Positions 44,528 through 55,791 of a DNA stretch of 64,000 nucleotides are shown piece by piece. The stretch comes from Physcia stellaris. Its lineage: Eukaryota; Ascomycota; Lecanoromycetes; Caliciales; Physciaceae. Each line of letters starts with the position of its first letter. Position 1 is the stretch's first letter. A model generated the notes under the pieces. It did no database searches. It was given only the letters and a program-made list of their open reading frames with translations, and was not told the origin of the DNA. The stretch covers positions 648,485-712,484 of the forward strand of contig JABSSW010000022.1 in the NCBI GenBank assembly GCA_018902385.1, written 5' to 3'. A program made the translations under genes and the position numbers.

Positions 44528-45009
44528 TTGAAGTGGGTTGGGTGATGGGCTTGGAGTTGGTGCATGGCAGCGGCGTCGTGTGGTGCGTTGTCGGGTATTT
44601 ACTCGTCGATTGGTAAATGTATAATGATAATCAGGTCTAGAGATAGATGGATGTACGTTTCATATCACCTCCGGACTGGTACTGTTTCGTCTAATTTGTA
44701 TAGCTGGTCTCGGCTACACCTCCCACAACATGGAAAGTGATTCCATCCAGGTGAGCAAGTCCAGGAGCTAAAAGTGTGCCTACCATGCTTCCAAACATCG
44801 CCGCACTATGTCGAGGTACAACTACGGTCCGATTCGGTTCGGATGCTTTTGAATAGCCCGAAGGGAGGGAAATACAGATCTCGTTACTCTCCCAGCATCT
44901 TGACTCTCCGCCTTCTTATCATGCGCTTTCTTACACTAAATCGAGCCATGATGGTATTAGTAGATTCCAAGCTGGCAATTACCCGCACTCACAAATCGGG
45001 AAGGAAGTT
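44528..45009. other. Intergenic region
   Basis: About 480 bp after the Ser/Thr-rich gene; presumed 3' UTR and spacer. No supported gene. Confidence 0.45.
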
Positions 45010-45321
45010 ATGTGTGTCTTGCGCAGGTATGCCGATCCCAATTATGACAAATCTCCTCATGGCCCTTTCCAATCGCCTCAACTCCGATTGCATTTGTGGC
45101 GAATCAGGAATGACGAGGAACGCATTGCTCAGGTTCTATCCTCGATGGTTGTTGTCTGGCTTGGATCTACTGTAGATGTTGAGAACTGCCTTGATAGAGC
45201 CACTTCTTGCTCTAAAAGCCCTGGTCAACCGGACGATGATAAACTGTGGGAGAAGCTTTATCTGGATAAGCGTGACGTCCCACCGCCGCTGTGGGATGGG
45301 AGGAAGTCAATTGATTTTTGA
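45010..45321 (+). CDS. Hypothetical protein or exon, unrecognised
   Basis: A 103-codon frame with protein-like composition (LWRIRNDEERIAQVLSSMVV, DDDKLWEKLYLDKRDVPPPL). The true start may be upstream through an unresolved exon. It is not recognised as any family, has no signal peptide and could be a gene fragment. Confidence 0.25.
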   Translation: MCVLRRYADPNYDKSPHGPFQSPQLRLHLWRIRNDEERIAQVLSSMVVVWLGSTVDVENCLDRATSCSKSPGQPDDDKLWEKLYLDKRDVPPPLWDGRKSIDF

Positions 45322-45730
45322 GCAGAGCCTGGTTTCGAGTGTGATTGGGTCACGTTGAGTGCAGATAGGTTTGGGGGGGGGAGGAGTGGGGTTGATTCAT
45401 GGGCTCCAAGGTCCTTGATTTTAGATACAGATACCGTTTGATAAGATACCTCCATTTTCAACCCATCCCCTGAATTCCCCTTTCAAAGCCGGCGTTTGCA
45501 ATAGGGGTGACTGTTGGTCTGCTAGCGAGCGCGCCAGTGACCAAGAAGTACTGTAACCGAGCTCTTTGGGAAGTTATTCCGGACCGACGCATCCAATCCA
45601 CAGGCTCGTTCTTCTCGGTTTGGGGGGGACCTCCCACAGTGTCTGGTATCAACATCACCTCCTTGCAAGCCATATCATCACTTTACTTACACCAAGCTCC
45701 ATGACCCAAACGCCATGCAGTATCAAGATT

Positions 45731-45960
45731 TCAAACTTTGCGGCCCCAAGCATTGATGCTGTTCTCACCGCGAGGTTTAGAGGCGAGGACGTCCTCAACA
45801 GCCAAGCGAACACTGACCATACGCATGTTGTCGAGGCCGGTAAGCTGAGGGGCATTGACGAGGACGATGATGTCGTGCATAAATCGGTCTCGTGAGTGAC
45901 TGCGGTCTTGAAGAGGCCGTTCTTGTAGTCCATGAGCTGCACAACGCGTAGGATGATGTT
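45731..45960 (-). pseudogene. Frameshifted coding remnant, possibly a 3' exon of the neighbouring secreted-protein gene
   Basis: Two overlapping minus-strand frames look strongly coding on either side of one break. The first reads ILRVVQLMDYKNGLF and KTAVTHETD with mostly C/G-ending codons. The second reads FMHDIIVLVNAPQLTGL and RMVSVRLAVEDVLASKP to a TGA at 45731. A single missing T in a TTT run at the junction would unite them. The segment lies 140 bp downstream of the 46098..46796 gene on the same strand, with a GTAAGT near that gene's stop and a CTACAG just before this remnant, but the phases do not fit cleanly. Function is unknown. Confidence 0.4.
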
Positions 45961-46097
45961 CTTTCCTGTAGATCACTGAATAAGCACTGTGTGATAGGGT
46001 GGGAGTGGACAATGCTTCTGTAGGTATAAGGCATTTGTTAAAGACAGTACCTTATGGCCTCAGAGTAAGGGGCAAAAGGTCGAAATTGTGATTGTAC

Positions 46098-46796
46098 TTA
46101 CACCACATCCAAGAACTGAGCGTTATCATCCTCATAACCCACAATTGCTGAGGACGAAGCCTTGCGACGGAGAGGGCTACCATCGTCGTAATTACGCGGA
46201 AGCTCGAGGTGCTTCACAGTCATGAGCATGCTCCGCAAGAAATATGGTCGTTCGCCTACCTGCGGAATCGCCATACGGCTTTCCGTAGATCCACTCTGGG
46301 CCGGCTCCGCCAGATTCTCTGAAATAGGCGAGCCCACTACGTTCTTCACGCCCCCATAGCGGTATACTTGTCCGTGGTATCTGATCTCGGTGGGGTAGAC
46401 AACCTTGAATGGAAATTTCGGTTGTCCTAGTAGGACACCGCTGATCCCGATACCTTCATAATTCCGAGTGCGGACCATCATCGGTGGTCCATCCTGGTCA
46501 AAATGCTCTACGGGCTGTCCCTGGCATGATTCCTGAGGGTGCTTGTAAACCAGGTACTCATCGCGTGGAAACCAATGCATGTGGATGCCTCGACGGATCG
46601 TCGCTACGTCGGCGGTGAATCTCTCGTTATGGCTCGGGGGCACAAATATGTCGAGAGGTACGCAGCATTGAAGGGAGTCCATGAAGCATTCTTGCTCAAT
46701 ATGTGCAGAGTTCATATCATAGTAGTGAACAGTAGACATAACTGCATGGGTGACAGCCACGAAAAGTAACAATCGTACGACAAATTTGCGAACCAT
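46098..46796 (-). CDS. Secreted protein of unknown function
   Basis: A 232-residue frame starting MVRKFVVRLLLFVAVTHAVM, a clear signal peptide. The mature part contains an early Cys cluster (ECFMDSLQCCVPLDIF) and a later PQESCQGQP; the rest is polar without recognised motifs. The stop overlaps a GTGTAAGT donor-like sequence (QFLDVV, then TAA), so the gene may continue by splicing into the coding remnant at 45960..45731. It lies about 650 bp from the start of the AT-rich transposon block, a setting typical of fast-evolving secreted proteins in fungi; an effector role is only a possibility. Confidence 0.55.
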   Translation of the reverse strand: MVRKFVVRLLLFVAVTHAVMSTVHYYDMNSAHIEQECFMDSLQCCVPLDIFVPPSHNERFTADVATIRRGIHMHWFPRDEYLVYKHPQESCQGQPVEHFDQDGPPMMVRTRNYEGIGISGVLLGQPKFPFKVVYPTEIRYHGQVYRYGGVKNVVGSPISENLAEPAQSGSTESRMAIPQVGERPYFLRSMLMTVKHLELPRNYDDGSPLRRKASSSAIVGYEDDNAQFLDVV

Positions 46797-47440
46797 GGCG
46801 CAGATTATCGAGTCAGTTCAAAGGTGAAGGCGTGTGTCTAGTTCAAATCCGAACTCTTGGTCTTCGAGGACCTTCTTTATATGAGTAGAGCCATCATGTC
46901 GCACAATTGTGAACCTTGCCGCCATGACTGCTGACTGGTCCTAGCCTTCATGACGATGCGCAGCTTGGATCTCGAATTATCGTTCCTGTGGGTGTCGATG
47001 GAATCTGAGCACTGGACCTCTGCTTGGTCCCTGACACGGACAATTCGCGTGCGATCTTTGAATAAGTCTGTTCGCGGAAGTCATAGCGGTATTCCGCGAG
47101 GCACCAAAATAAGTCGGTCAACTGGCGCGATAAGGATGCCCGATATCCAGCAGATTAGTGGACTGGTCAAAGTGTCTCTTCATGGAGACGATGTTTCGTG
47201 AGAAAGTCAAGCCTCGATGATAGAATATTGATTGGATCGGCAAAGCTGCTGGTACTGTACTCGTACATGCAACATGGCGTGGAAGCGATAAGCAGATGAT
47301 TTGCTTTGAGCTGCCGTACTACTCCTCATACACACCGTCCTAGTGGTGACGCTTAAAACAGGTGCTCAATCGCTCATCAAGGAAAGCTTTTATCCCTTGC
47401 ACTGATATCCCCTCCGCATCCAATTAGTGAAATTTAGCGT
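46797..47440. other. Intergenic DNA and transition to the AT-rich block
   Basis: Promoter side of the secreted-protein gene. Composition is normal until about 47,440, where it turns abruptly AT-rich. No LTR end or target duplication could be assigned to the boundary. Confidence 0.5.
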
Positions 47441-49766
47441 GTTTTCACGCGATCTTTCTTTTCCCATTTCAATCATCATTATTTCATCAAATTTACGTGT
47501 ATATGTGTATAATTCAGTGAAAAAATTCGATAGTATATAAACATTCAATAATTGAAATATGATTACATTCGAAATTCGTTTGAAATCATTAAATCATTTT
47601 CAAATGTTTCGAAACGTTTTCAAATTTTTTTATTGATCAAAACATTCGTATGACATTTTTTTCGAATTATGATAATTTTTGAAATATTCATGTGACACGC
47701 ATAAATTCATTTTACATATTATACAATAATTAAACGTTTTGCAATTCGAACGATGTGTGACGAACGTGTATCGATTTCAACATCTGAAATCAACATTTGA
47801 TCAATCATTAAAATTAACATTTTTATTTTATCACATTCAATGACAAAATCGAATTTCGTTTATGATCAAATTTTTTACATATGTTTTGTCAAACTTTTTG
47901 TATTTGTTTTTTCATTTCGATATTTTCGTGTAATTATGTAATAATATTATATTTCTGCATAACATTTCACATTATATCGAAATCATTCACGTCATGTTCG
48001 TTTAAAATACGCGAACATCAAATAAACAAAACATTTTGTTTTTCAATAAAGTTCAAATGATAATGAAACATAATAGATTCGTATCGTTCGATTATTCGAA
48101 AAAAACATCGAAACAAACAACAGTGAATTCGTTGTGAATGTAAACAGAAACGAAACATAATAAATTCGTTCGTTTGCGTCGTTTGATTTTCAGAACAGAC
48201 GAATTTACGCGATAATTTTGATTCACAAACAAAATTTTCTTTTTTCAACGTTGATTTAGATTCGTTTTATCACTTTTGACGAAACATTCGTGTTTGAAAT
48301 TCAGAAAATCATCAAATCAAATTTAAATCATCAAGAAAACATCATATCTGAATCAGAAATCGAATCAGAAATTTCGTCGTTGAATCAGAAATCAAATTTT
48401 TGATCATCAATATTCGAAACATTTTTTTCATTCGAAAATTTTTCGAAATTTTATCAAACTTTTTTCGCAAATCGATTGTTTTTTTTTATCAACTCGATAG
48501 TTTCAATATCGAGTCAGAAAACGAGTCGATATTTCGTTAAAAAATCATTTAATTTTTCATCAACATTTGATATTGCAATCAATTCTTTTGTTCGAAAAAC
48601 AATTCGAAAACGTTTTTGTTGACTTTAATAAAATCATTTCTTTTTTCGATTTTTGCGAAAAATTCAATATCAACTCTTCGAAATTTCATATCGAAAAAAA
48701 TTACATCAAATATTTTCGAACGAATTTTTCATTTTCTCGATCGAATTTGAATCATTTATTTGTTTCGAAAAATTTTCAGAATTTTCATCAAAATTTTTAG
48801 CGAATCGATCATTTTTTCGAATTTCGATAATAACATCAATATTCGAGTCAGAAAATCAATCAATTTTTCGACAAAATTTTCAATATTGACAATTTCATAT
48901 CGATACATGAATCATTTTTGATTTTTGAAAATTTTCAAAAATTGTATTTGTTTGATCATCAAATCGATTTAAATTTTCGTCATTTGTGATGAAGTCAATA
49001 ACATTCGAAATTCAAATTTCAAATCAATTTTTCAGATTTTTCATATTTTCGTTCATTATTTCGATAAAAAATCAATATTGAAACTATTTGTCTTTTTCGA
49101 AATCATTGCGAAATCATATTCATTTATTTAGTCAGTCAACGTTTTTTTCAGATTTTTGCGATGTTTTCGATATTTTCGCTGTTTTCGAATTTCGATTTTT
49201 TCGATTCTTTTCGAAATATCGATTTTTTCAATTCGAGTTTGTCATGTTCTGATTCGGAAATCAGACAATTCAATGATGTCACGAGTTTGTTACGAAATTT
49301 TGAACATTGTCAAACGTTATATCGATATCGACGAACAAAATTGCTCGAATACATGCTTTGAATTCTCAATGATTTCGTTTGAAAATGATACAAAAAACGA
49401 TCGCATTTCAATTTTCTGTTTCGTTTTGAAATGATTTTAACGAAAGCATTTTTTTCGCAAAAACAACGAAAATTGAAAGCAATAATTCAAAAACGAACAA
49501 AACGTATTGTTCGAAAAGTCGCAAAACGAACTGAATTAAACACGATTACTGTAAAATCAACATCAAAATTTCACGATATTGATACGTTTGATTCATCAAT
49601 TTGTAATGAATCAGATTTCGAACAATATAACGAAATCGCGAACTTTTTGCAACATTTTGAGCAATGTCAACATTTATATCGCAAGTCGAATTTGTTAAAT
49701 TTATTGTCGAAATGTTTGTGTAATTTCGCGTTTGAATGATTCAAAATTCAATTTGAATTTATTTCG

Positions 49767-51593
49767 TTGAAACGCTTCGATAGAATTTTAACGAAAACGT
49801 TTTCAAAAACGTTTATACGACGTGTTTCAAAAAATTCGAATTTTCACTTAAGTACATTCGATGTTATATCAGAATCGATCGAAATTTTATCAGATTTTGA
49901 AATTACAAACGTTCGAATAATTTGCAAACTTTGCAAACAGAATTTCAATTTCAACAACGAATTATACGAACATATTCGCAATCATGAAATTTCGAAATTC
50001 GTCAAGAATTCGCATCTTTCGATCAATGCAATCAATTTAGTATGCGAAATCGAAAAAAAATCATTCGTTTCGCAAAAATCGCATGAATCATTCACAAAAT
50101 TTCAGAAATCGATATTCGAATTTGCAATAACAATTGAAACAATCATTTTATTGAAACGTTCGATTTTTCAATCTTTTACACTCGAAATTGCATCGAAATC
50201 GATGAAAAAATTATCAACGTGTCGACATTGCGACGAAATTTTCAATTTCAAAAAATCGTTTCGCGAACATAAACGCGAACAACATGCAAAAAAGTTTGTT
50301 ATTAATTCGTTTTTTCGATTTCGTGCATTCAAATCAGTATGCAAAACAAAAGAAAAATCAACAATCAAGAATGTGACGATTTTGTTTGTTTCGCAAAAGT
50401 TGCAAATTCTTGTTCAGAAATTTCAAAAAATCGATGTTCAGAAACGTTCAATCGTCAATTCACATTTTTCGATCGATACAATCAAATCAACGTGTGAAAC
50501 AAAAAAGACATCAACAATTGTTTGTTCGTTTTCGTCGTTGAAATCATCAATTTCTATTGCAATATCAAAACAGATATTTGAATCAACATTAATTTTCGAA
50601 ATAATCATTTCACAAAAAAGTTTTCATTTTTCAATTCATATATCAGAAATTGTATCAAAATCGAAAAAAAATGAATCAATTCAATGTTTTTTTATTTCGT
50701 CGAAATCATCATTTCAAACGTTCGAATCAGAACATCAAGAAATTTTTATTCAGAAATTTTCAAAATTTTGTTCGTTTTTCATTAACGAATTCGTCGAGAA
50801 ATCAATTGTCACATGCATATCGTTTTCGCAAAAATCATCGATTTTTTTTGCAACATCAAGAAATCTGATATCAAATATGAAAACAATTTCGCAAATCGAT
50901 TCGTCGAAACGTTCGAATTTTTTGATTATGACATTCGAAATCACGTTCGAATATACGAAAAGTACATCAAATTCGATTGCAAAAATCGCAAAAATCGCAA
51001 AAATTTTCGCAAAATCGATCGCGAATATTCGAATTCAAATTGTTCGTTTTCGCATAAAATTAGAAATTGAACGAACAATTTTTCAATTATCAACATTCGA
51101 ATTTGCATCAAAATCGATGAAAAGATTTTCGATTAAACAAATCGTTTGCGTTCGAATTTGCAAACGTTGCAAACAAAATTTCAATTTCAATAACAAATTT
51201 CACGAGCATATACGTCATTATGTTCGAAAATCGATCAAAAGTTTTGATTTTCGAATTTTTACATCAAAATTTACATATAAAATCAAAAAGAAATCAACAA
51301 TTGAATGTTTTTTTGTTTCGTTCGTTTCGTTTATTTTCTTTGCAACATCACGAAGTCAAATATTTTCGACGAAAATAATTTCGCAATTTTTATCATCGAA
51401 ATGTTCGAATTTTTCGATTGCGACATACAAAATTAAATCAAAGTCGATAAAAAGCGCAATCGTCGTTTGTTCGTTCGTTTTTTCATTTATTTTTTCAACA
51501 TTTGTTCGAAAACATCAAAAATTTTACATTCAAAAATTTTATCTGATTGTGAATGATTTGAATCGCATGTTTGTTGAAAAATTAAATCGTTGA
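49767..51593 (+). CDS. C2H2-finger repeat protein of a decayed transposon (608 codons)
   Basis: An unbroken 608-codon frame, remarkable in DNA this AT-rich. At least two C2H2-like units and a degenerate third are visible: CKLCKQNFNFNNELYEHIRN plus H (about residues 53-75), CRHCDEIFNFKKSFREH with a following H, and CKRCKQNFNFNNKFHEHIRH. Other short blocks repeat (FEFAxxxE, KxKKKSTIxCxFVS). It ends LIVNDLNRMFVEKLNR. Similar finger-repeat ORFs accompany Ty3/Gypsy elements in several ascomycetes, recalled from general knowledge rather than matched. The frame contains no Trp at all, which may explain why it survives: under the local mutation rule TGG is the codon that turns into a stop. A function beyond nucleic-acid binding cannot be given. 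Confidence 0.45.
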   Translation: MKRFDRILTKTFSKTFIRRVSKNSNFHLSTFDVISESIEILSDFEITNVRIICKLCKQNFNFNNELYEHIRNHEISKFVKNSHLSINAINLVCEIEKKSFVSQKSHESFTKFQKSIFEFAITIETIILLKRSIFQSFTLEIASKSMKKLSTCRHCDEIFNFKKSFREHKREQHAKKFVINSFFRFRAFKSVCKTKEKSTIKNVTILFVSQKLQILVQKFQKIDVQKRSIVNSHFSIDTIKSTCETKKTSTIVCSFSSLKSSISIAISKQIFESTLIFEIIISQKSFHFSIHISEIVSKSKKNESIQCFFISSKSSFQTFESEHQEIFIQKFSKFCSFFINEFVEKSIVTCISFSQKSSIFFATSRNLISNMKTISQIDSSKRSNFLIMTFEITFEYTKSTSNSIAKIAKIAKIFAKSIANIRIQIVRFRIKLEIERTIFQLSTFEFASKSMKRFSIKQIVCVRICKRCKQNFNFNNKFHEHIRHYVRKSIKSFDFRIFTSKFTYKIKKKSTIECFFVSFVSFIFFATSRSQIFSTKIISQFLSSKCSNFSIATYKIKSKSIKSAIVVCSFVFSFIFSTFVRKHQKFYIQKFYLIVNDLNRMFVEKLNR

Positions 51594-51698
51594 ATTTGCA
51601 ACAACATCATAATCGTCGTTTTTTTTAACAGAATTTCGATATTCGTCAATTTCGTTCGATCAAATTTTATTTCATTATCGAAAATTTGTTCGAAATGT

Positions 51699-52299
51699 TT
51701 GATGAGAAATTCAAAAAAAAAAATTTATTTCAAAGTCAAAACAACGTATTTTTTTAAACATTTTCAAATTAAATGCAAATCATTGTTTATTTCAAATTTA
51801 CAATCAATCAAAAATCGTCAATTGATCAAATTTCGAAAAATTCAAAATCGAAAATTTCGAAACAACACATGTTTGCGAAATCAATTCGCATTGTTTTCAG
51901 CAAAATTTTGTTTAAAAAATCGATCAAATTATCATACAAATTGTTTCATGTTTTCGACGAAATTTTTTTTTCATTTTCATATTTTTTCGTTTTTTTTCGA
52001 TTTTTTTTTTGTTTTCGCATTCGTTTCGATCGTTTTCGTTGCACGAATGAATTGTATTAACGTTTATTAACAAATCATTTCGATCATTAATCGTGTTAAT
52101 ATTGAATTTATCGTTTCGAAACGAAATTGAAAAAAAACGAAAAATAGATTGTTCGAATATTCAGTCACGAAACATCAAAAATTCGAATTTTCAATGTTTT
52201 ACATTCAAAATCACGTACAAAATCAAAAAAAAATCAACAATCGTTTGTTCGTTTGTTTCGTCAATTTTTTCGTTTTGCAATATTTACATCGATATTTGA
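51699..52299 (+). pseudogene. Downstream continuation of the C2H2-repeat transposon ORF, frameshifted
   Basis: Overlapping frames (51699..52070 and 51773..52060, then 52093..52299) continue the same coding character: NQKSSIDQISKNSKSKISKQ, KSIKLSYKLFHVFDEIF and RMNCINVY. The last frame repeats a block of the 608-codon protein (FTFKITYKIKKKSTIVCSFV, compared with FTSKFTYKIKKKSTIECFFV). The breaks lie in A/T runs. Confidence 0.4.
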
Positions 52300-54399
52300 A
52301 TCAATATCATCGAAATGTTCGCATTTTTCTATTGCGACATTCAATATCATATCAAAATCAATGAAAAAATTATCAATTTCATTTTTTCGAACATTCGTAT
52401 CAAAACATTAAAATTTTTATTTCATTATTCATGATTTGATTGTAAAATGTCATGCATTGATATAATATTAATACATAATTACACGAAAATTTCTAAATAA
52501 AAAACAAATACACGAAAATTTGCAAAAACATATATAAAAAATTTGATTTTTTGAATGCGTCAAGACGAATTTCGATCTTAACATTCGATGATAAAATAAC
52601 GATATTAACACGATGTTAATTTTGTTCAGATGTTGAATTCGATGCACGTTCGTCACATTATTTTTCGTTTTTCGTCAATTTCGTTTCGAAACGATTAATT
52701 GATTTTTTTTTTTGAACGTTTTGCGCGATGTAAATATGTTTTTGAATGACGTCGAATTGATTGATCGTCGAAACAAAAAAATAAACGCGAAACGTCGCGA
52801 AAAAAATTTCGTCAACGAAATAAATTCGTTTAAATTTCGAAAACATTCATATGATTATATTTTGAAATAAACAATTTGAATTTATTAATAAAATCGTCGT
52901 GACAATTTTTAATGCATTGATATTTTCGAACATGCGAAAATCGATGTGTACATTGCATGCGACAAAACGTGAATGCAATAAATATTTTAAAAAATGATCA
53001 ATTCATGCAATTCGTTAAAAATAATTTCGACGAACATTAATAAACAAATCATTGTGAATTCGATTTCGCGTATCGACAATTTTGAAAATTTTTGCAACAT
53101 CAAATTGATATCACGAAACGAACAATTTGATCAAATTGATGAAATTTTTGTCATCACGATTAACACGTCAACGTTATCGCATATAAAACAACTGATTCGT
53201 ACAATGCATTCAACAAAATATACATGTATTAAATTTTTTAAAAAACAAACATTTTGTACGAATTTTATAAATAATTTCGCGTGTCATTAATAAACAATTG
53301 AAAATTTTGTTGACGAATTTGTAAATATTCGAATTTTTTGACAATTTGTTGTTTATTCATATCATTGCATGACATTTTACATTATCATTCATTGTTCAAT
53401 AAAATTTGACGACAATTTTTGAAAATGTTTTTGACACGATTCAATTTTTCATGCGACGTAAATTTTGACTGTAAATAACGCAAAATGACAACGAAACGAA
53501 TGACAAAAAAATTATTGACGATCATTTGAAAATGAATTGTAACGAATTCGATAACAATTTTTTGATCGATCATAAACAATCAAATTCACGATTTAATCAT
53601 TTCGCAAAACAAATTTTGTTGTTTTTGAATTAATTTCGTGAAAAACATCGACGATATTTTGAACATTTTGAAATTTATCGTCGTCGACATAATATCAAAT
53701 GCGATCGTGAAAATTTCAATTCGATCATTTACAACGATATTGAAAACGATGATAATGATATCGAAATTGCAATATGTCGTCGAATTTTCATTCGAACGTT
53801 TCATTTGCGATAACAAATTTCGAAAAATCGTTGTGTTGTTTTTTCAACGAATCGTTGAAAATTTTTTTTAACAATCAAAAATGAAAAATTGAATGAATAT
53901 GCATGTTATCAAACAATTCGAACTCGTAAACAATATTTCGTTTTTTGACAACGAAATATGAATTTAATTTTTTGTCATTCAATTTATCAAATGAACGAAT
54001 CGTTTTGATGTAACGACGATTTAATTACACAAAATTTTCTATTTCAAAATTGATAAAAAGACGAAATTTGTTGATTCGAATTGTCATTTTTTGTTTGACA
54101 TCGACAACGTTAATTTTAGTTCATTCGATAATGCGATTTATTTTTTCGACAATGAATTCGTTTTGTTTAATTAACAAACGTTTTTTAATGATTTCGTAAT
54201 CATTCAAATTTGAATCAAAAATCATTCGAAAATAATAATATTTATTGATAAAAAAAAAATGAATTCAATAATTGCGAAAACGTCATTGTTGTCAACGAAT
54301 TTCATGATGTCGATTTAATCAATTCAATCGTTTTGACGATAATTGCAATACAAACGTAAACGAATTTCAATGTTTTGATTAATTTGTTCGATTTGATTA

Positions 54400-55212
54400 T
54401 CGATTTGAAATTGAAACGTCGTGAACAATTTACATTTGATTTTTAAACGTTTGCAAAAAAAATTTCAAACGCGATTCACAAATTGATCATTTCGATTCGA
54501 AACGATTGAAAAAAAATAAATCATGCGTGCGAAATACGTAATGAAACAATATTTTGACGCAAATTTCGATTGTCAATTTGTCATCATCGATCACGCAAAA
54601 AACATAATGTCGTTTTTTAATTAATCGATCGATAATAATGCAAATAACGTTGTTTTTTTTTAATTCAAATAATTCGATTATGAAATTTATCGAAATATTT
54701 ATTCATCGTTGATTAAATATTGACAATGATGTTAACAATTCATGACGATCATCGTGTGAAAATTTAAATCGTTGACATTTGTGACAATTACGAATATAAC
54801 GTTTGATAAACAATCGCATATTAAATCAATAATAATAACGTTTAATGAATTTTTCAATGCGATTCATGTTTGAATGAACACAAAAAAATTGATCGTGAAC
54901 ATCGCGAATTATTTCAATCATAAAATTTAAACGATTTGACATTTATAAATTTTCGTTTTTGAAAAAAACGTCGTTTCGATCGAAACATTTTTGCAAATTT
55001 ATTTTTTCGTTGATGATTTGTTCATCGATCAAAATTTGACGATAATTAATGCAATTTTCATTTTTTCGATTGATTTGCATAATTCGTTCGTACAAATCGT
55101 TTTGAACGTCAATCGAACACAATTGCAATCGAAAAAACGACAACAAAATTTGTTTTTTATAAAGTTTTCGTTCGTCGTCATCGACAAAACGAAATTCAAA
55201 CATTCGAATCAA
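54400..55212 (-). pseudogene. Integrase remnant of the minus-strand Gypsy element
   Basis: The frame 55212..54943 holds the pre-integrase region. Beyond it, read by hand, is the H2C2 zinc-binding domain: VHDQFFCVHSNMNRIEKF, KRYYY then TGA (54828..54826, family YYW), and RNCHKCQRFK. The start of the catalytic core, FNQR then TGA (54705..54703) then INISINFIIELFE, matches the family's PWxxISxDFIxxLP. Further left the core is too decayed to follow. Confidence 0.6.
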
Positions 55213-55392
55213 AACGTTTGTTTTAACATTTTTGATTTCGAATTAATATTGAATTTTGATATTGTAATCGATCAAAATTTCGACTTAACGCATTTGACGA
55301 AAAATGAATTTTTTGTTCGTCATGAAAATTTTCAAATTTTTATGATCGATGTAAATTTCGACGAATTTATCGATATTTTCAAATTTTGATTT

Positions 55393-55700
55393 TCAATGTT
55401 TTAAACATCGTATAATGATCAAAAATTTTTTGTCATATATTTCGTAATTGCATTCGACAAAAATCATTTTTTTGTTGAAAAAAGTCATCGAATGAAACAT
55501 TTCGTCGTCGTCGTATTGAAATAAAATTTCATTTAAATATCAATTCGAAAAATTTATTTTTAAAATCGTTTTACGATTGCGATCGTAATGTCGAAAAATT
55601 GAAATTTCGATCATTTGTTTTTTCAAGATTTCGAACGTTTCATTAACGAAATCAATTCATTCGAAATCAGTTTTTTTTTTGATTATTCGAATCAAAAATT
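55393..55700 (-). pseudogene. RNase H remnant of the minus-strand Gypsy element
   Basis: Read by hand on the minus strand: IDFVNETFEILKKQM, then ISIFRHYDRNRKTIL, a TGA, then YLNEILFQYDDDEMFHSMTF and FVECNYEIYDKKFLIIIRCL followed by KH and TGA at 55395..55393, where Gypsy RNase H reads ..EEW... Three TGAs fall at Trp positions and no TAA or TAG interrupts. The catalytic Asp is replaced (KINFSN instead of ..TDAS..). Confidence 0.6.
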
Positions 55701-55791
55701 TGACGAATTTCGAAAATGTTTTGATGAAACGTCGATAAAAATTGCAAAAATTTACAAATGTTTGCATTTTTTTGATACACGTTAAACGAAT

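Larger units (their letters stand above)
47441..53384 (+). mobile_element. AT-rich decayed transposon region with a C2H2-repeat ORF
   Basis: About 6 kb of extremely AT-rich DNA with the same depletion of CC, CT, GG and AG as the other block. The first 2 kb (47.4-49.4 kb) has degenerate short repeats built on TCAGAAATCGAATCA and TTTTTCGAAA-like strings and no convincing gene. The 49.4-52.3 kb part is coding-like on the plus strand (separate entries). The region 52.3-53.4 kb contains only unassigned frames, including a 98-codon one at 52994..53290. Element ends were not found. Confidence 0.5.

Noticed and set aside
46830-46860. tRNA-like B-box (GTTCAAATCC) upstream of the secreted-protein gene
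   Set aside because: No acceptor stem, anticodon loop or properly spaced A-box could be formed around it.
47441-49150. CRISPR-like or satellite array from recurring TCAGAAATCGAATCA and TTCGAAA strings
   Set aside because: Spacing and sequence are irregular; the recurrence follows from restricted dinucleotide composition and decayed internal repeats.
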